From Desulfosporosinus acidiphilus SJ4 (GTDB lineage: Bacteria > Bacillota > Desulfitobacteriia > Desulfitobacteriales > Desulfitobacteriaceae), in NCBI RefSeq assembly GCF_000255115.2, contig NC_018068.1, positions 4,559,977 through 4,623,976 on the forward strand: a stretch of 64,000 nucleotides of DNA, given 5' to 3'. The notes below the pieces were generated by a model. That model saw nothing but the letters and a program-made list of their open reading frames with translations. It had not been told where the DNA came from and made no database searches. The position numbers and the translations under genes were made by a program. The number at the start of each line of letters is the position of its first letter. The stretch's first letter is position 1. Below, in pieces: positions 28,182 through 36,423 of this stretch.

Positions 28182-29894
28182 TTACTTTGTAACACCATAG
28201 ACAATATTTGAGAAAGTACTCGGCCCCTTGTCACAGACAGCCTGGACTTTGTAATAATACATCGTACCTGCAGTTGCAGAACTGTCCGTATAATTAGAAA
28301 CCGTTACCGATGTAAGCTTGTTATATGTCCCACCATAAGATGTTGCCCTATATATATTGTAATACATAGCATTAGGAACACCAATCCAACTGAGCAGGAT
28401 TTGTGAATTGCTTTGGGTGATTGCAACAAGATTCGTCGGAGGAGAAAAAACATTCTTGTCCAGTAATGCAGTCGCGTACGCTACACTTGAATACGGACCG
28501 GTGCCCGTTGTATTTGCTGCCTGCACTTTATAGTAATATGTTACACCCGAAAAAGCATTATCATCAATATAGTATGGGTAATTAACCGAAGCAATAAGTT
28601 TGTATACCCCCGAATCGGCTGTAGTTCTATATACATTATAGGAAACAGCATTATTTATTGAATCCCATGACAAATCAATCTCGTTCGTGTCCGGGGAATT
28701 TATTAAAACATGAGTCGGACTTCCTAGTACACCGTTATTATCTGCCCCAGTATTAGCACTACCTGAATTGGAATTGGCATTACCTGTATTGGTATTAGTA
28801 TTAGTATTAGTATTTGTATTAGTGTTTGTATTAGTGTTTGTATTAGTGTTTGTATTAGTGTTTGTATTAGTGTTTGTATTAGTGTTTGTATTAGTGTTGT
28901 TATCAGTATTAGAACCACTACATGCGGTAATAGTGCTTAGCAAATTGTCCGATACTACTGCTGTCCCACCTAAAGCAATTACTTTTTTAATGTTGTTCGC
29001 ATTTTCCGTAAAATAACTGTTCGTTTCTTCATTTAAAGGTTCTTTTACAAGAATGACCGGCGATTTCGTTAATGAAGCAAGTACAGATCCGGACAATGCA
29101 TCAGGGTAGGACTCACCTGTCGCAACATAACAAGTATTTAAATTAAGATCATTAGCAAATGCTTTTAATATTTCAATGTTCGTATTATAGTGATCACTGG
29201 AACTTAATCTTTGGGGCGCGGGAAGTTGATTAAAAATAGAATCACTAACATACGTTTCATCGCCTAGAACGTAGGTTTTCGTTACTGATTTTTCTATGTA
29301 ATCCTTTATATTCGTTTCAAGCTCAGTACTAGGTGTAAGAATAATTGGCATTCTTTTTTGTGCCGCTATCGGAGCAGCTGATAATACGTCCTGAAAATCA
29401 TCACCTGATGCAATCACAGCTTCAGTAGACTCTCCCAAAACTTGGGCAACATCTAAAGATGTCTCATAACGGTCCTGCCCAGCAATTCTCCAGACGTTAA
29501 TCCCTAAAGCTTCTATATCTTGCTCCACACCTGCAGAGAGTATCCCGGTTCCTCCAATCATAATGACACTCTTTACATTTAAGTTTAAAAGTTCTTCTTT
29601 CGTGGCATCTTCCAGATGATTGGTTGAATTAAGTAAGATAGGAGCATCATATTTTGCAGCAAGAGGTGCGGCGCACAAGGCATCAGGAAAATTCACCCCG
29701 CTGGCAACAATTGCGTAATAAGACGAAGTCCAACCTGCTTTGGCAATAGCTGAAGAAGTTTGATACTGGTCTTCACCGGCAAATCGCGCGCTTTGAATGT
29801 TTGATGAAGATAAAGCATAGGTACCTTTAGGGGCTATTATCATTGAAACAAACAAACAAAGTAAGATTGCTAAAAACTTAAGTTTCATTTTCAT
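28182..29894 (-). CDS. CWB2 cell-wall protein with Asn-Thr repeat linker and two fibronectin-III domains
   Basis: An exported protein of about 570 residues. The signal peptide is in the first ~28 residues (LKFLAILLCLFVSMIIAPKGTYA). Three CWB2 repeats follow at ~33-325 (ARFAGEDQYQTSSAIAKAGW start, IMIGGTGILSAGVEQDIEALG). A 34-36 residue stretch of alternating Asn-Thr links them to two fibronectin type III domains (~390-570), each with the YNVYRTT / YYYKVQA pattern. No enzyme motif is seen. I use the ATG at 29894; a TTG 12 nt upstream has no spacing to its ribosome site. It lies inside the segment flanked by the inverted S-layer genes and so would be inside any inversion. Possible role: adhesion or matrix contact. 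Confidence 0.85.
   Translation of the reverse strand: MKMKLKFLAILLCLFVSMIIAPKGTYALSSSNIQSARFAGEDQYQTSSAIAKAGWTSSYYAIVASGVNFPDALCAAPLAAKYDAPILLNSTNHLEDATKEELLNLNVKSVIMIGGTGILSAGVEQDIEALGINVWRIAGQDRYETSLDVAQVLGESTEAVIASGDDFQDVLSAAPIAAQKRMPIILTPSTELETNIKDYIEKSVTKTYVLGDETYVSDSIFNQLPAPQRLSSSDHYNTNIEILKAFANDLNLNTCYVATGESYPDALSGSVLASLTKSPVILVKEPLNEETNSYFTENANNIKKVIALGGTAVVSDNLLSTITACSGSNTDNNTNTNTNTNTNTNTNTNTNTNTNTNTNTNTNTNTNTNTGNANSNSGSANTGADNNGVLGSPTHVLINSPDTNEIDLSWDSINNAVSYNVYRTTADSGVYKLIASVNYPYYIDDNAFSGVTYYYKVQAANTTGTGPYSSVAYATALLDKNVFSPPTNLVAITQSNSQILLSWIGVPNAMYYNIYRATSYGGTYNKLTSVTVSNYTDSSATAGTMYYYKVQAVCDKGPSTFSNIVYGVTK
28785..28909 (-). repeat. 12-bp tandem repeat encoding (Asn-Thr)n
   Basis: About ten copies of a 12-bp unit (plus strand ATTAGTGTTTGT and variants) within the CWB2/FN3 gene. 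Unit length is a multiple of three, so copy-number change would alter linker length without a frameshift. Confidence 0.85.
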
Positions 29895-30486
29895 CAAGAC
29901 AATCAACTCTCTTTCAATTCTTAATCATCTTTCGTTTAGATTATTAATTAGAAGCTGAAATGTTCTTAGAATTTTATGTATCGGCTTATTAAAGAAATCC
30001 CTTCTGCCGTCAAAACAAATTCTTTAAAGCAGTATCAATAATCATGAATTTACTATACAAATTATAGCATAAAGAACTCAAAATTTCCTACCCTATTTAT
30101 TTCTTATTCATTTTAACTGGAACTATGATTTACCTGTGGTCTACGGCTACTTTAGATTTTCAGTTTGCATATTTCGCCTTAAAGCCCAGTTACTAAAGCT
30201 ATTATTTTAAAATTAATTTAATTCGCGTTATATCTTTACCCTTACAATACCCAGCAATAATGAACAAGTAGGTTCTGGGTATCTTTACCGTTTATGAGAT
30301 TCTGAACTTAGCGATCTTAAATCAATGCCCCTTTGTAGGCATTTTCTATATCCCACCGGGCTAATCTTCATGCCATAATACTGAAAAAGAGTCTTTCACT
30401 CGAAAGTGAAAGACTCTTTCCATTAGATAACTTAGTTAATAATAGAATGGTTTTTACTCTTGCTTGTTACAACCAACTGTTAGAAA
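29895..30486. other. Intergenic region upstream of CWB2/FN3 gene
   Basis: A 592-bp AT-rich spacer without a gene. It contains two possible minus-strand promoters for the FN3 gene. One is an extended -10 TGCTATAAT at 30061-30069; the other is TTGACG (30009-30014) and TAATAA (29987-29992) with a 16-bp spacer. The S-layer gene B terminator is at 30381-30420. Nothing else was recognised. Confidence 0.5.
30381..30420 (-). terminator. Rho-independent terminator of S-layer gene B
   Basis: A 15-bp stem (AAAGAGTCTTTCACT / AGTGAAAGACTCTTT) with a 4-nt loop, followed on the minus strand by TTTTTC, about 65 bp after the stop of the gene at 30487-34032. The sequence differs from the terminator of gene A although the layout is the same. 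Confidence 0.85.
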
Positions 30487-33400
30487 CTAATTATAGTTTC
30501 TAACAATCTTAACGGTCTTAACTAAACCATTATTGGTTACTGCTGAGAGTGTTACATAATCACCATTCTTGACTAAACCAGGAGCGCCCGTAGCATATAA
30601 AGTAGTAGCATCAAGATTTAGCGGAGAAACAGTAGTTTGACTATTCGCAATTGCAGTTGCTCTAGTAACACCATTGGATTGCCAATCAGTTGCAAAAATG
30701 TTCGATACATTCATGCCTTTTTTGCCATAGGAGTCTACAATATAGAAGTAGATATCCTTAGCGTTAGCTGCGCCATAGGCATCATTTCTTTGCAGACTAA
30801 CTGGATTAGCTGCACTACCAAATTCGGTGGCCATCGCTGTTGCGTTGTCAATATAGAGTGTAGTTCCATCATCAGACATATGCATACCAGCAGTACCATC
30901 GTAGTTAAGATCAAGCTCTTTAGCTACAGGACTTGTGGTTGACGAGGCGATAGGAGCAACAACAGTATGGATTAAACCATCTGCACCCATAAGGGTTACC
31001 GTCAAGTTCGTGCTTGCAGAGGTAAGTGAAGCATCAAGCGGCAAACCTATGACCTTTACCGAGTCATATGCATTTGTGCTATTAGAAATTCCACCTGCCA
31101 CAGTTACAGCTTTAAACTTGTTCGGGCTGTCAACACTCACACCTTCAATAAATCCAGGAGCTAACATTACCTTGGAACCGCCGGAAGTTGTACCATAGAT
31201 ATCAGGATTAGCGGCCTCATCTGTTTGCTGATGAGTATAAATTGCACCACTAGTTGATGAGTTTGCTTGAGCAAAAATAGGATTAGCTACTTTATCAATA
31301 GTATATCCTGTGATGTCCTTATTCTTAATAACTGAGAAAGTCATTGATGAAGAAGCAATTGCTAGATTCGTTTGACCGGCAAGAACATTAGCCTCGTCAG
31401 ATTTATTGATCAAATAGAAGTTAACAGTTTGAGTTCTGTTCACAGTGCTATTATCAGTGAGACTTGGGTTAGCTAAGACTTCAATACCATTACCGCCTCC
31501 TGCAATTGCATAAGTGATTGGACTTGAAGTTGTAACATTCTCACCGGAATTAAGTTGTTGTAGTTGAATAGCAGTACCTGTAGTAGCAGAAGTCATAGCA
31601 ACTACTTCATAGTTATAGCCATTACCCGTCTGAGTTACTGTATCCAGATCCATCGGGCGACCGTATTGGTCATTAACTGTTAAGCCACCATAGTTATAAC
31701 CAAAGTCAATACGTTGGTTAGCACCCGCTTGTAACGTATTAATAATTGAAGTAGAGTTTAACACCATGGTATCTGCTTTAGCAGTAGGTTGAACGTTGAT
31801 GGTGACAGAGCTGAACTTACCGGTTGAGGTATTAGCCGTAAGGATTTGAGGAACACTTTGATTTCCGGTAACATTAGTTGCTCTCATATACAAGCTGGCT
31901 GTTCCATCAGGATTTTGTACAAATCCAGCGCCGGTACTAGGATCCCCAAAGCCGGAAATTGTTACGATAGGATTCGAAGAGCTGCCAACAATATCACTAT
32001 ACTTAGTTAATTGTTTGCCGTCTTGGTCATAAGCTACAAAAGGAATCTGTTTGAGCTCACCAGACGCAATATTGTAAGAAGGAGCTTCTAAGGTAAAGGT
32101 ATCAACAGCGGACTGTTTCTTCAAGGTTAATTGTAAGCTTGAAGGAGCCCCTTGCCAACTCATAGCTGTAATGGTTACAGGCATATCCATTTGAACAGTG
32201 TCAGTGGTTACTGTAACTTGAATTGCAGCTTTGTTGCTGTCGTTAGGATCTTGTACAACCTTAGCGATAACATAAGGGCTGGAAACTGACAGCTGATCCG
32301 AATTTGTTCCGGTTAAGATTAAACCGTTTTTAACTAAGTTATAGTCATTAGTCGGATTGCCGCTCATATCGTTAGCAGTGTAATCAACATACCATGTGTC
32401 GCTGGTATCAGCAGCTCTGAGTGGTGTGTTGTTAACGTTGGTCAGTTTGTTCAGCGTAATGCTGCTCAAAGTTCCCATTGCTGTGGAGGTAGGCAGTGTT
32501 GCACTGGCAGAAACACCGGAGGTTGAATCATAGCCTGTGATTACTACCGTAGAGAAGGTAAGGAGGTTTTGGCCGTTTGGCGTAACTTTTAAGACACCGT
32601 GTGAAGGTGTTGTAATGTTACCAACTCCGCATTGCCATTGGATGTTATTAGCAAGATAGTTGCTGGTAATATCGTTGCCATATTGGTCAGTAACCGTGTA
32701 GGTAGCATAACCGATGCCACTACCAGTAGTTGCTTGGGTAACAGCAAGTTTGGTTGCGGTAATATTGATCTTAGCGATCTTTTGAGTTGTAATAGCTACG
32801 GTGCTTGAACCAAGGTCTGTATCACCATTTTTTACATCTACAGCATAAGTTCCTTCTGGGAAGTTAGCTGAACCACTCAGGGTAACAAATGTATTGGAAG
32901 AATCCCAAGTAGGAGTTACAGTAACAGGAGCTCCTGAATTTGTAACTGCAAAGGTAACTTTGCTGGTGTCAGCAGGAGCAGATGTGAATTGAACTTTGAA
33001 GCTGCTGGCACTGACAGCAGTGACGGAAGTAACAGCTACAGGTCCGCCTTGGTTAGGTGCACTGCCAGTAAGAACACCGGTGCGAACTGAATCAGATACA
33101 ACAGCTGCGCCGCCGAGAGCGGTTACAACTGCACCAGTAGCAAGTTTGCTGTGAACAAAGGTTGCTGCTGCAGGAACAGTTCCATCTGTGAGGACAATGG
33201 GGGACTTGGTCAGAGCTGCAAGAGGCGCACCTGCAAGAGCATCAATACCGGTTTGGCCATTGGCTACATAGACGTTGGTGAACTGAAGGGATGAACTGAA
33301 GTCTTGGATGACTTGATTGTTAGTATCATAAGCGGTGGTTCCAAAATGGCGAGTAGCGTTAGGGAATTGAGCTGCTACTGCATTGCTGATAACACCGGTT

Positions 33401-34032
33401 CCGCCGATAACATCGGTGGAAGTGATGCTTGGGTTAGCTGCTAAGTAAGCTGCAACACTTGAAGGAACGGAATCTTTGTCGGTTAAAAGGATTGGCTCAT
33501 TGGCAGCGGAAGCAATGGAAGCGATGGAAAGAGCATCTTGTAATCCATTAGCAACGGCAACTTTGGTTACGCCAACCATTTTCTTAGCAATGTTAACGGA
33601 AGTTTCAGCACGGTCTTGTCCGCCGAGGGAAACAACGTTAATACCCATTCCTGACAGTTGGTCAAGAACTGCTTGGCTGATGACAGCTTTACCGCTTGTG
33701 ACATAAACTGTTTTAACATTGAGTTTGGTGAGTTCTGCTTTAGTATCAGAATCAAGGGTATTTCCAGGACCTGTTAACAGAATTGGAGCTTTTAAGTAGC
33801 TAGAAAGTGGTCCTGCAGTCAGAGCATCAACCATACCATAGGAAGCGGAAGATGCAAGAATTGCTGTACCGGTCCAGCCAGTTTGATCGGCAATTGCTGC
33901 TGCAGTTTGAGCTGCGGTATTACCTGCTAAACGAGTTGGTACCGCATTGTCAGCGAAAGCATTGAACGGTACTACTGTTAAGGCCATACCAGCAATAGCT
34001 AATGATGCTAAGGCTTTGTTAGTTTTTTTCAT
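30487..34032 (-). CDS. S-layer-like protein with three CWB2 repeats (paralogue B)
   Basis: An exported 1181-residue protein. The signal peptide is at residues 1-28 (MKKTNKALASLAIAGMALTV...AFA). CWB2 modules lie at ~33-130, 133-225 and 227-325, followed by Ig-like beta repeats rich in Thr, Ser, Asn and Val up to the C-terminus. The first ~640 residues are close to paralogue A; from KKQSAVDTF onwards the two become mosaics of conserved (DYGGLTVNDQYGR-like) and unrelated blocks with length differences. A strong GAGGAGA box lies 9-10 nt before the ATG, and a long structured leader precedes it. The gene points towards A from the other side, enclosing the FN3 gene. Confidence 0.88.
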   Translation of the reverse strand: MKKTNKALASLAIAGMALTVVPFNAFADNAVPTRLAGNTAAQTAAAIADQTGWTGTAILASSASYGMVDALTAGPLSSYLKAPILLTGPGNTLDSDTKAELTKLNVKTVYVTSGKAVISQAVLDQLSGMGINVVSLGGQDRAETSVNIAKKMVGVTKVAVANGLQDALSIASIASAANEPILLTDKDSVPSSVAAYLAANPSITSTDVIGGTGVISNAVAAQFPNATRHFGTTAYDTNNQVIQDFSSSLQFTNVYVANGQTGIDALAGAPLAALTKSPIVLTDGTVPAAATFVHSKLATGAVVTALGGAAVVSDSVRTGVLTGSAPNQGGPVAVTSVTAVSASSFKVQFTSAPADTSKVTFAVTNSGAPVTVTPTWDSSNTFVTLSGSANFPEGTYAVDVKNGDTDLGSSTVAITTQKIAKINITATKLAVTQATTGSGIGYATYTVTDQYGNDITSNYLANNIQWQCGVGNITTPSHGVLKVTPNGQNLLTFSTVVITGYDSTSGVSASATLPTSTAMGTLSSITLNKLTNVNNTPLRAADTSDTWYVDYTANDMSGNPTNDYNLVKNGLILTGTNSDQLSVSSPYVIAKVVQDPNDSNKAAIQVTVTTDTVQMDMPVTITAMSWQGAPSSLQLTLKKQSAVDTFTLEAPSYNIASGELKQIPFVAYDQDGKQLTKYSDIVGSSSNPIVTISGFGDPSTGAGFVQNPDGTASLYMRATNVTGNQSVPQILTANTSTGKFSSVTINVQPTAKADTMVLNSTSIINTLQAGANQRIDFGYNYGGLTVNDQYGRPMDLDTVTQTGNGYNYEVVAMTSATTGTAIQLQQLNSGENVTTSSPITYAIAGGGNGIEVLANPSLTDNSTVNRTQTVNFYLINKSDEANVLAGQTNLAIASSSMTFSVIKNKDITGYTIDKVANPIFAQANSSTSGAIYTHQQTDEAANPDIYGTTSGGSKVMLAPGFIEGVSVDSPNKFKAVTVAGGISNSTNAYDSVKVIGLPLDASLTSASTNLTVTLMGADGLIHTVVAPIASSTTSPVAKELDLNYDGTAGMHMSDDGTTLYIDNATAMATEFGSAANPVSLQRNDAYGAANAKDIYFYIVDSYGKKGMNVSNIFATDWQSNGVTRATAIANSQTTVSPLNLDATTLYATGAPGLVKNGDYVTLSAVTNNGLVKTVKIVRNYN
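32115..34032 (-). repeat. Right arm of the ~1.9 kb inverted repeat shared with 24504-26425
   Basis: Covers the signal peptide, the three CWB2 modules and the first Ig-like domains of paralogue B. The arms are head-out, with promoters outside and the variable 3' gene parts inside the invertible segment. Confidence 0.8.
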
Positions 34033-34739
34033 GTAGTGAATATCTCCTCTCGTCTTTGGATCTCTTCTGTCTGGTGAATGAACTATCTCTTTTCCTTACT
34101 ACCTAGGACGTTTTTTAGTCGTCCCTCACCCCCTTAACATGAGTAGCACAATCTTTAGACATTGCGCAATATCTAAAAGCAGACCACAGGACTCTACGCG
34201 GGAGCGTCCCCCCAGAGGATGATGTCTCATCCCTCCTATGGTTACTCTTTAGAACCGCATTAAAATGAAGAAACCGCAAAAAGGGTCTACATTAGCTATA
34301 TGTATTCTCCATAATAACTAATATTCCTGCTTACTGTCCGATTTTTTTTTAAAGTCTTTTAAATCGGCCTTAAAATTGTCGGACAGCCTTCAGTTAGTAC
34401 TCATTTAGTTTACACTAAAACTTACTAGTTTTCCACCATTAGTCAAAAAATATACTGACTATTGGACTTAAATGAGTATACCATAATTTTGCGGTAAAGA
34501 TGTGAACATCTTGTTAACATCTAATAAATAAATTATTTAGAAGTCTGAGTACAGTACAATCTAAGTAAAATTTGGACCAGAAACCGTAAATATCCTGATT
34601 TATCCATGTTGTTGATTCAATTGCAGATCACCATTAACATTCTCAGCCACCAAAACTTGGTATTGCTAATGCTTCAATTAATAAACTTCTAAATGATATC
34701 TTCTTGATATCTTCTAATAATACTTCCTGCAATAAGTAG
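34033..34739. other. Long leader and promoter region of S-layer gene B
   Basis: A 707-bp spacer with no gene. Reading towards gene B it holds an inverted repeat with 8-bp arms CTGTCCGA/TCGGACAG (34334-34386). A G/C-rich section follows at 34180-34235. Next is a strong hairpin, TTTAGA-ATTGCGCAAT-TCTAAA (about 34153-34177). Then come a G-rich motif shared with the leader of gene A and a small GGACG/CGTCC hairpin (34107-34125). No known riboswitch consensus was recognised. The far end (34500-34739) is AT-rich and unremarkable. Confidence 0.5.
34475..34483 (-). promoter_or_regulatory. Extended -10 promoter candidate for S-layer gene B
   Basis: The minus strand reads TGGTATACT, an extended -10 box, without a convincing -35. 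It would give a leader of about 430 nt containing the hairpins described in the intergenic entry. Weak evidence on its own. Confidence 0.3.
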
Positions 34740-36329
34740 CTAATATCCCTTATACTTTAAGATTCCATCGTAGATCCCCATGGCAGCCTTATTTTGAAAA
34801 CCCGGTGATCCCAATAACTTTTCTTCATCTGGGTTAGAAATGAAGCCGATTTCTATCAGTACTGCCGGCATTTTAGTATTTTTAATCACGTAAAATGGAG
34901 CATCTTTTACACCCCGGTCATTTAAGTTTATCGCTGCAACTAATTCGCTTTGTATATTCTTAGCAAGGGTTAAGGATTGATCAGCTACCGGACTGGCCGA
35001 ACTGTAATAGGTGGTTGTCCCAGAAGCGCTGGGGTTGCTGAAGGAATCATTGTGCAGGCAAATAAACATATCTGCCTGAGCGTCGTTGGCAATCTTTGTT
35101 CGCGCCTGAAGATCTGAAAGCTCAGAATAGGTCCCTGTGGCCGGGGATACATCGGTAGTGCGAGTCATGATGACCCGAGCCCCTGCAGAACGCAGATCAT
35201 TTTCCAAATCCAGCCCAACGGCGAGGGTGTTGTTTTTTTCATAAGTTCCTGCCGGTCCTATCGCACCGGTATCCGGACCTCCATGTCCCGGGTCGACAAC
35301 AATCGTCACTCCGGCCAATAATGAGGGCGGCTGTATTGTCCCTTCCAGCATGCCTGTTACTTGATCGCTGATTACAGCCGTCCCCCCGACAATCACCATG
35401 CTGTAGGGGCTTTCTGTAGGTCTTGATAAAACAGAGTAGGTTGGTCCTGGCAGTGTTGTTTTTTGAGTCATAACAATCTCCGCACGCTGCTTGGCGGCTA
35501 AGGCTCCCGCTGCAAGAGCATCCGGGAAGTTCTCCCCTGTTACGACATAGGTCGTTGTCGCAGGGAGATCATTCTGAGCAAAGTCATAGACATCAGCAGC
35601 GGTCTCGTAGCGGTCATTTCCGGCAATTCTTTGGACATTTTTTAAGTCGGTTAAGGTTGAACTGGAAATTACGGCTTCACCGCCTACAACAATGGTATTG
35701 AGGTCTCCGTTTTGCTGCAGTTTGTCCAATTCTTGTTTTGTAGAATCAGGCATGGTCTTGGCTTCCGTGAGGAGAATTGGGGTTTCTGTCTCACCAGCGT
35801 AAGCTGAAATAGCCAAAGCGTCGGGAAACTGGTCACCGTTTGCCAGAATCACTTGTCCTTTGCTGCCTACACGTTCAGCAACCTTTTGAGCCGTTTCAAA
35901 TTGGTCCTGCCCCCAGATCCGTTCCGGAGCGGGAAAACCTGCATTTTCTAAATCTGTTTCGACTTGATTGCTTAAGGCCTTAACCCCGCCCAAAAGGATA
36001 ACCTTTTTGGCGCCTAAACGTTTAATTTCCTGCATCACATAAGGATCGACCCCTTGGACCGGTGTTAAAAGAATAGGGGCATCCAATTGATGGGAAAGTG
36101 GCGCTGCAACCAAGGCATCCGGAAAATTGTCACAGTTCGCCAAGAGAACTGTATCCGCATGCTGCCAGCCCGCTTGCGAAACTTTTATGGCAGTGTCAAT
36201 TTGCCGCGCCCCATAAATCCGTGTGGTCCCAAAATCCAAAGGGGCCGCATTGGCAGGATTTTGAAACCCAATCAGAAAACCAAAAACAGCAATAAGTATC
36301 CCGATAATTTTCCATTTTAGCGGTGCCAA
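34740..36329 (-). CDS. N-acetylmuramoyl-L-alanine amidase with three CWB2 repeats
   Basis: An exported zinc amidase that would cleave the bond between muramic acid and the stem peptide. It starts at a TTG with a perfect AAGGAGG 7 nt upstream. The signal peptide is at ~1-28 (KIIGILIAVFGFLIGF...ANAA). Three CWB2 repeats follow, at roughly 33-325 (RIYGARQIDTAIKVSQAGW, VILLGGVKALSNQV). The C-terminal Amidase_3 domain at ~340-529 has VVDPGHGGPDTGA (zinc His), the Glu in TYEKNN, FICLHNDS (zinc His) and VLIEIGFISNPDEE (catalytic Glu). It lies 95 bp after the subtilase gene in the same direction, probably co-transcribed. N-terminal anchoring would place the enzyme in the S-layer/wall zone. Confidence 0.93.
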   Translation of the reverse strand: MAPLKWKIIGILIAVFGFLIGFQNPANAAPLDFGTTRIYGARQIDTAIKVSQAGWQHADTVLLANCDNFPDALVAAPLSHQLDAPILLTPVQGVDPYVMQEIKRLGAKKVILLGGVKALSNQVETDLENAGFPAPERIWGQDQFETAQKVAERVGSKGQVILANGDQFPDALAISAYAGETETPILLTEAKTMPDSTKQELDKLQQNGDLNTIVVGGEAVISSSTLTDLKNVQRIAGNDRYETAADVYDFAQNDLPATTTYVVTGENFPDALAAGALAAKQRAEIVMTQKTTLPGPTYSVLSRPTESPYSMVIVGGTAVISDQVTGMLEGTIQPPSLLAGVTIVVDPGHGGPDTGAIGPAGTYEKNNTLAVGLDLENDLRSAGARVIMTRTTDVSPATGTYSELSDLQARTKIANDAQADMFICLHNDSFSNPSASGTTTYYSSASPVADQSLTLAKNIQSELVAAINLNDRGVKDAPFYVIKNTKMPAVLIEIGFISNPDEEKLLGSPGFQNKAAMGIYDGILKYKGY

Positions 36330-36423
36330 TATGATCCCTCCTTCGTTGTTACAATGCAACAATTCTTTGTAATTCGACATTATTAAGCGATGTCCTGCCA
36401 AAAACGTGCCTTCTTATTCCTTC

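Noticed and set aside
28785-28909. CRISPR-like appearance of regularly spaced repeats
   Set aside because: Units are contiguous 12-mers without spacers and code in frame for Asn-Thr.
28724-29016. Repeat-rich frames on both strands over the Asn-Thr linker
   Set aside because: Shadows of the 12-bp repeat in the CWB2/FN3 gene, which is supported by the signal peptide and domains.
34090-34260. Riboswitch (c-di-GMP or c-di-AMP type) in the S-layer B leader
   Set aside because: The leader is structured but I could not find the conserved core of any riboswitch class I know.
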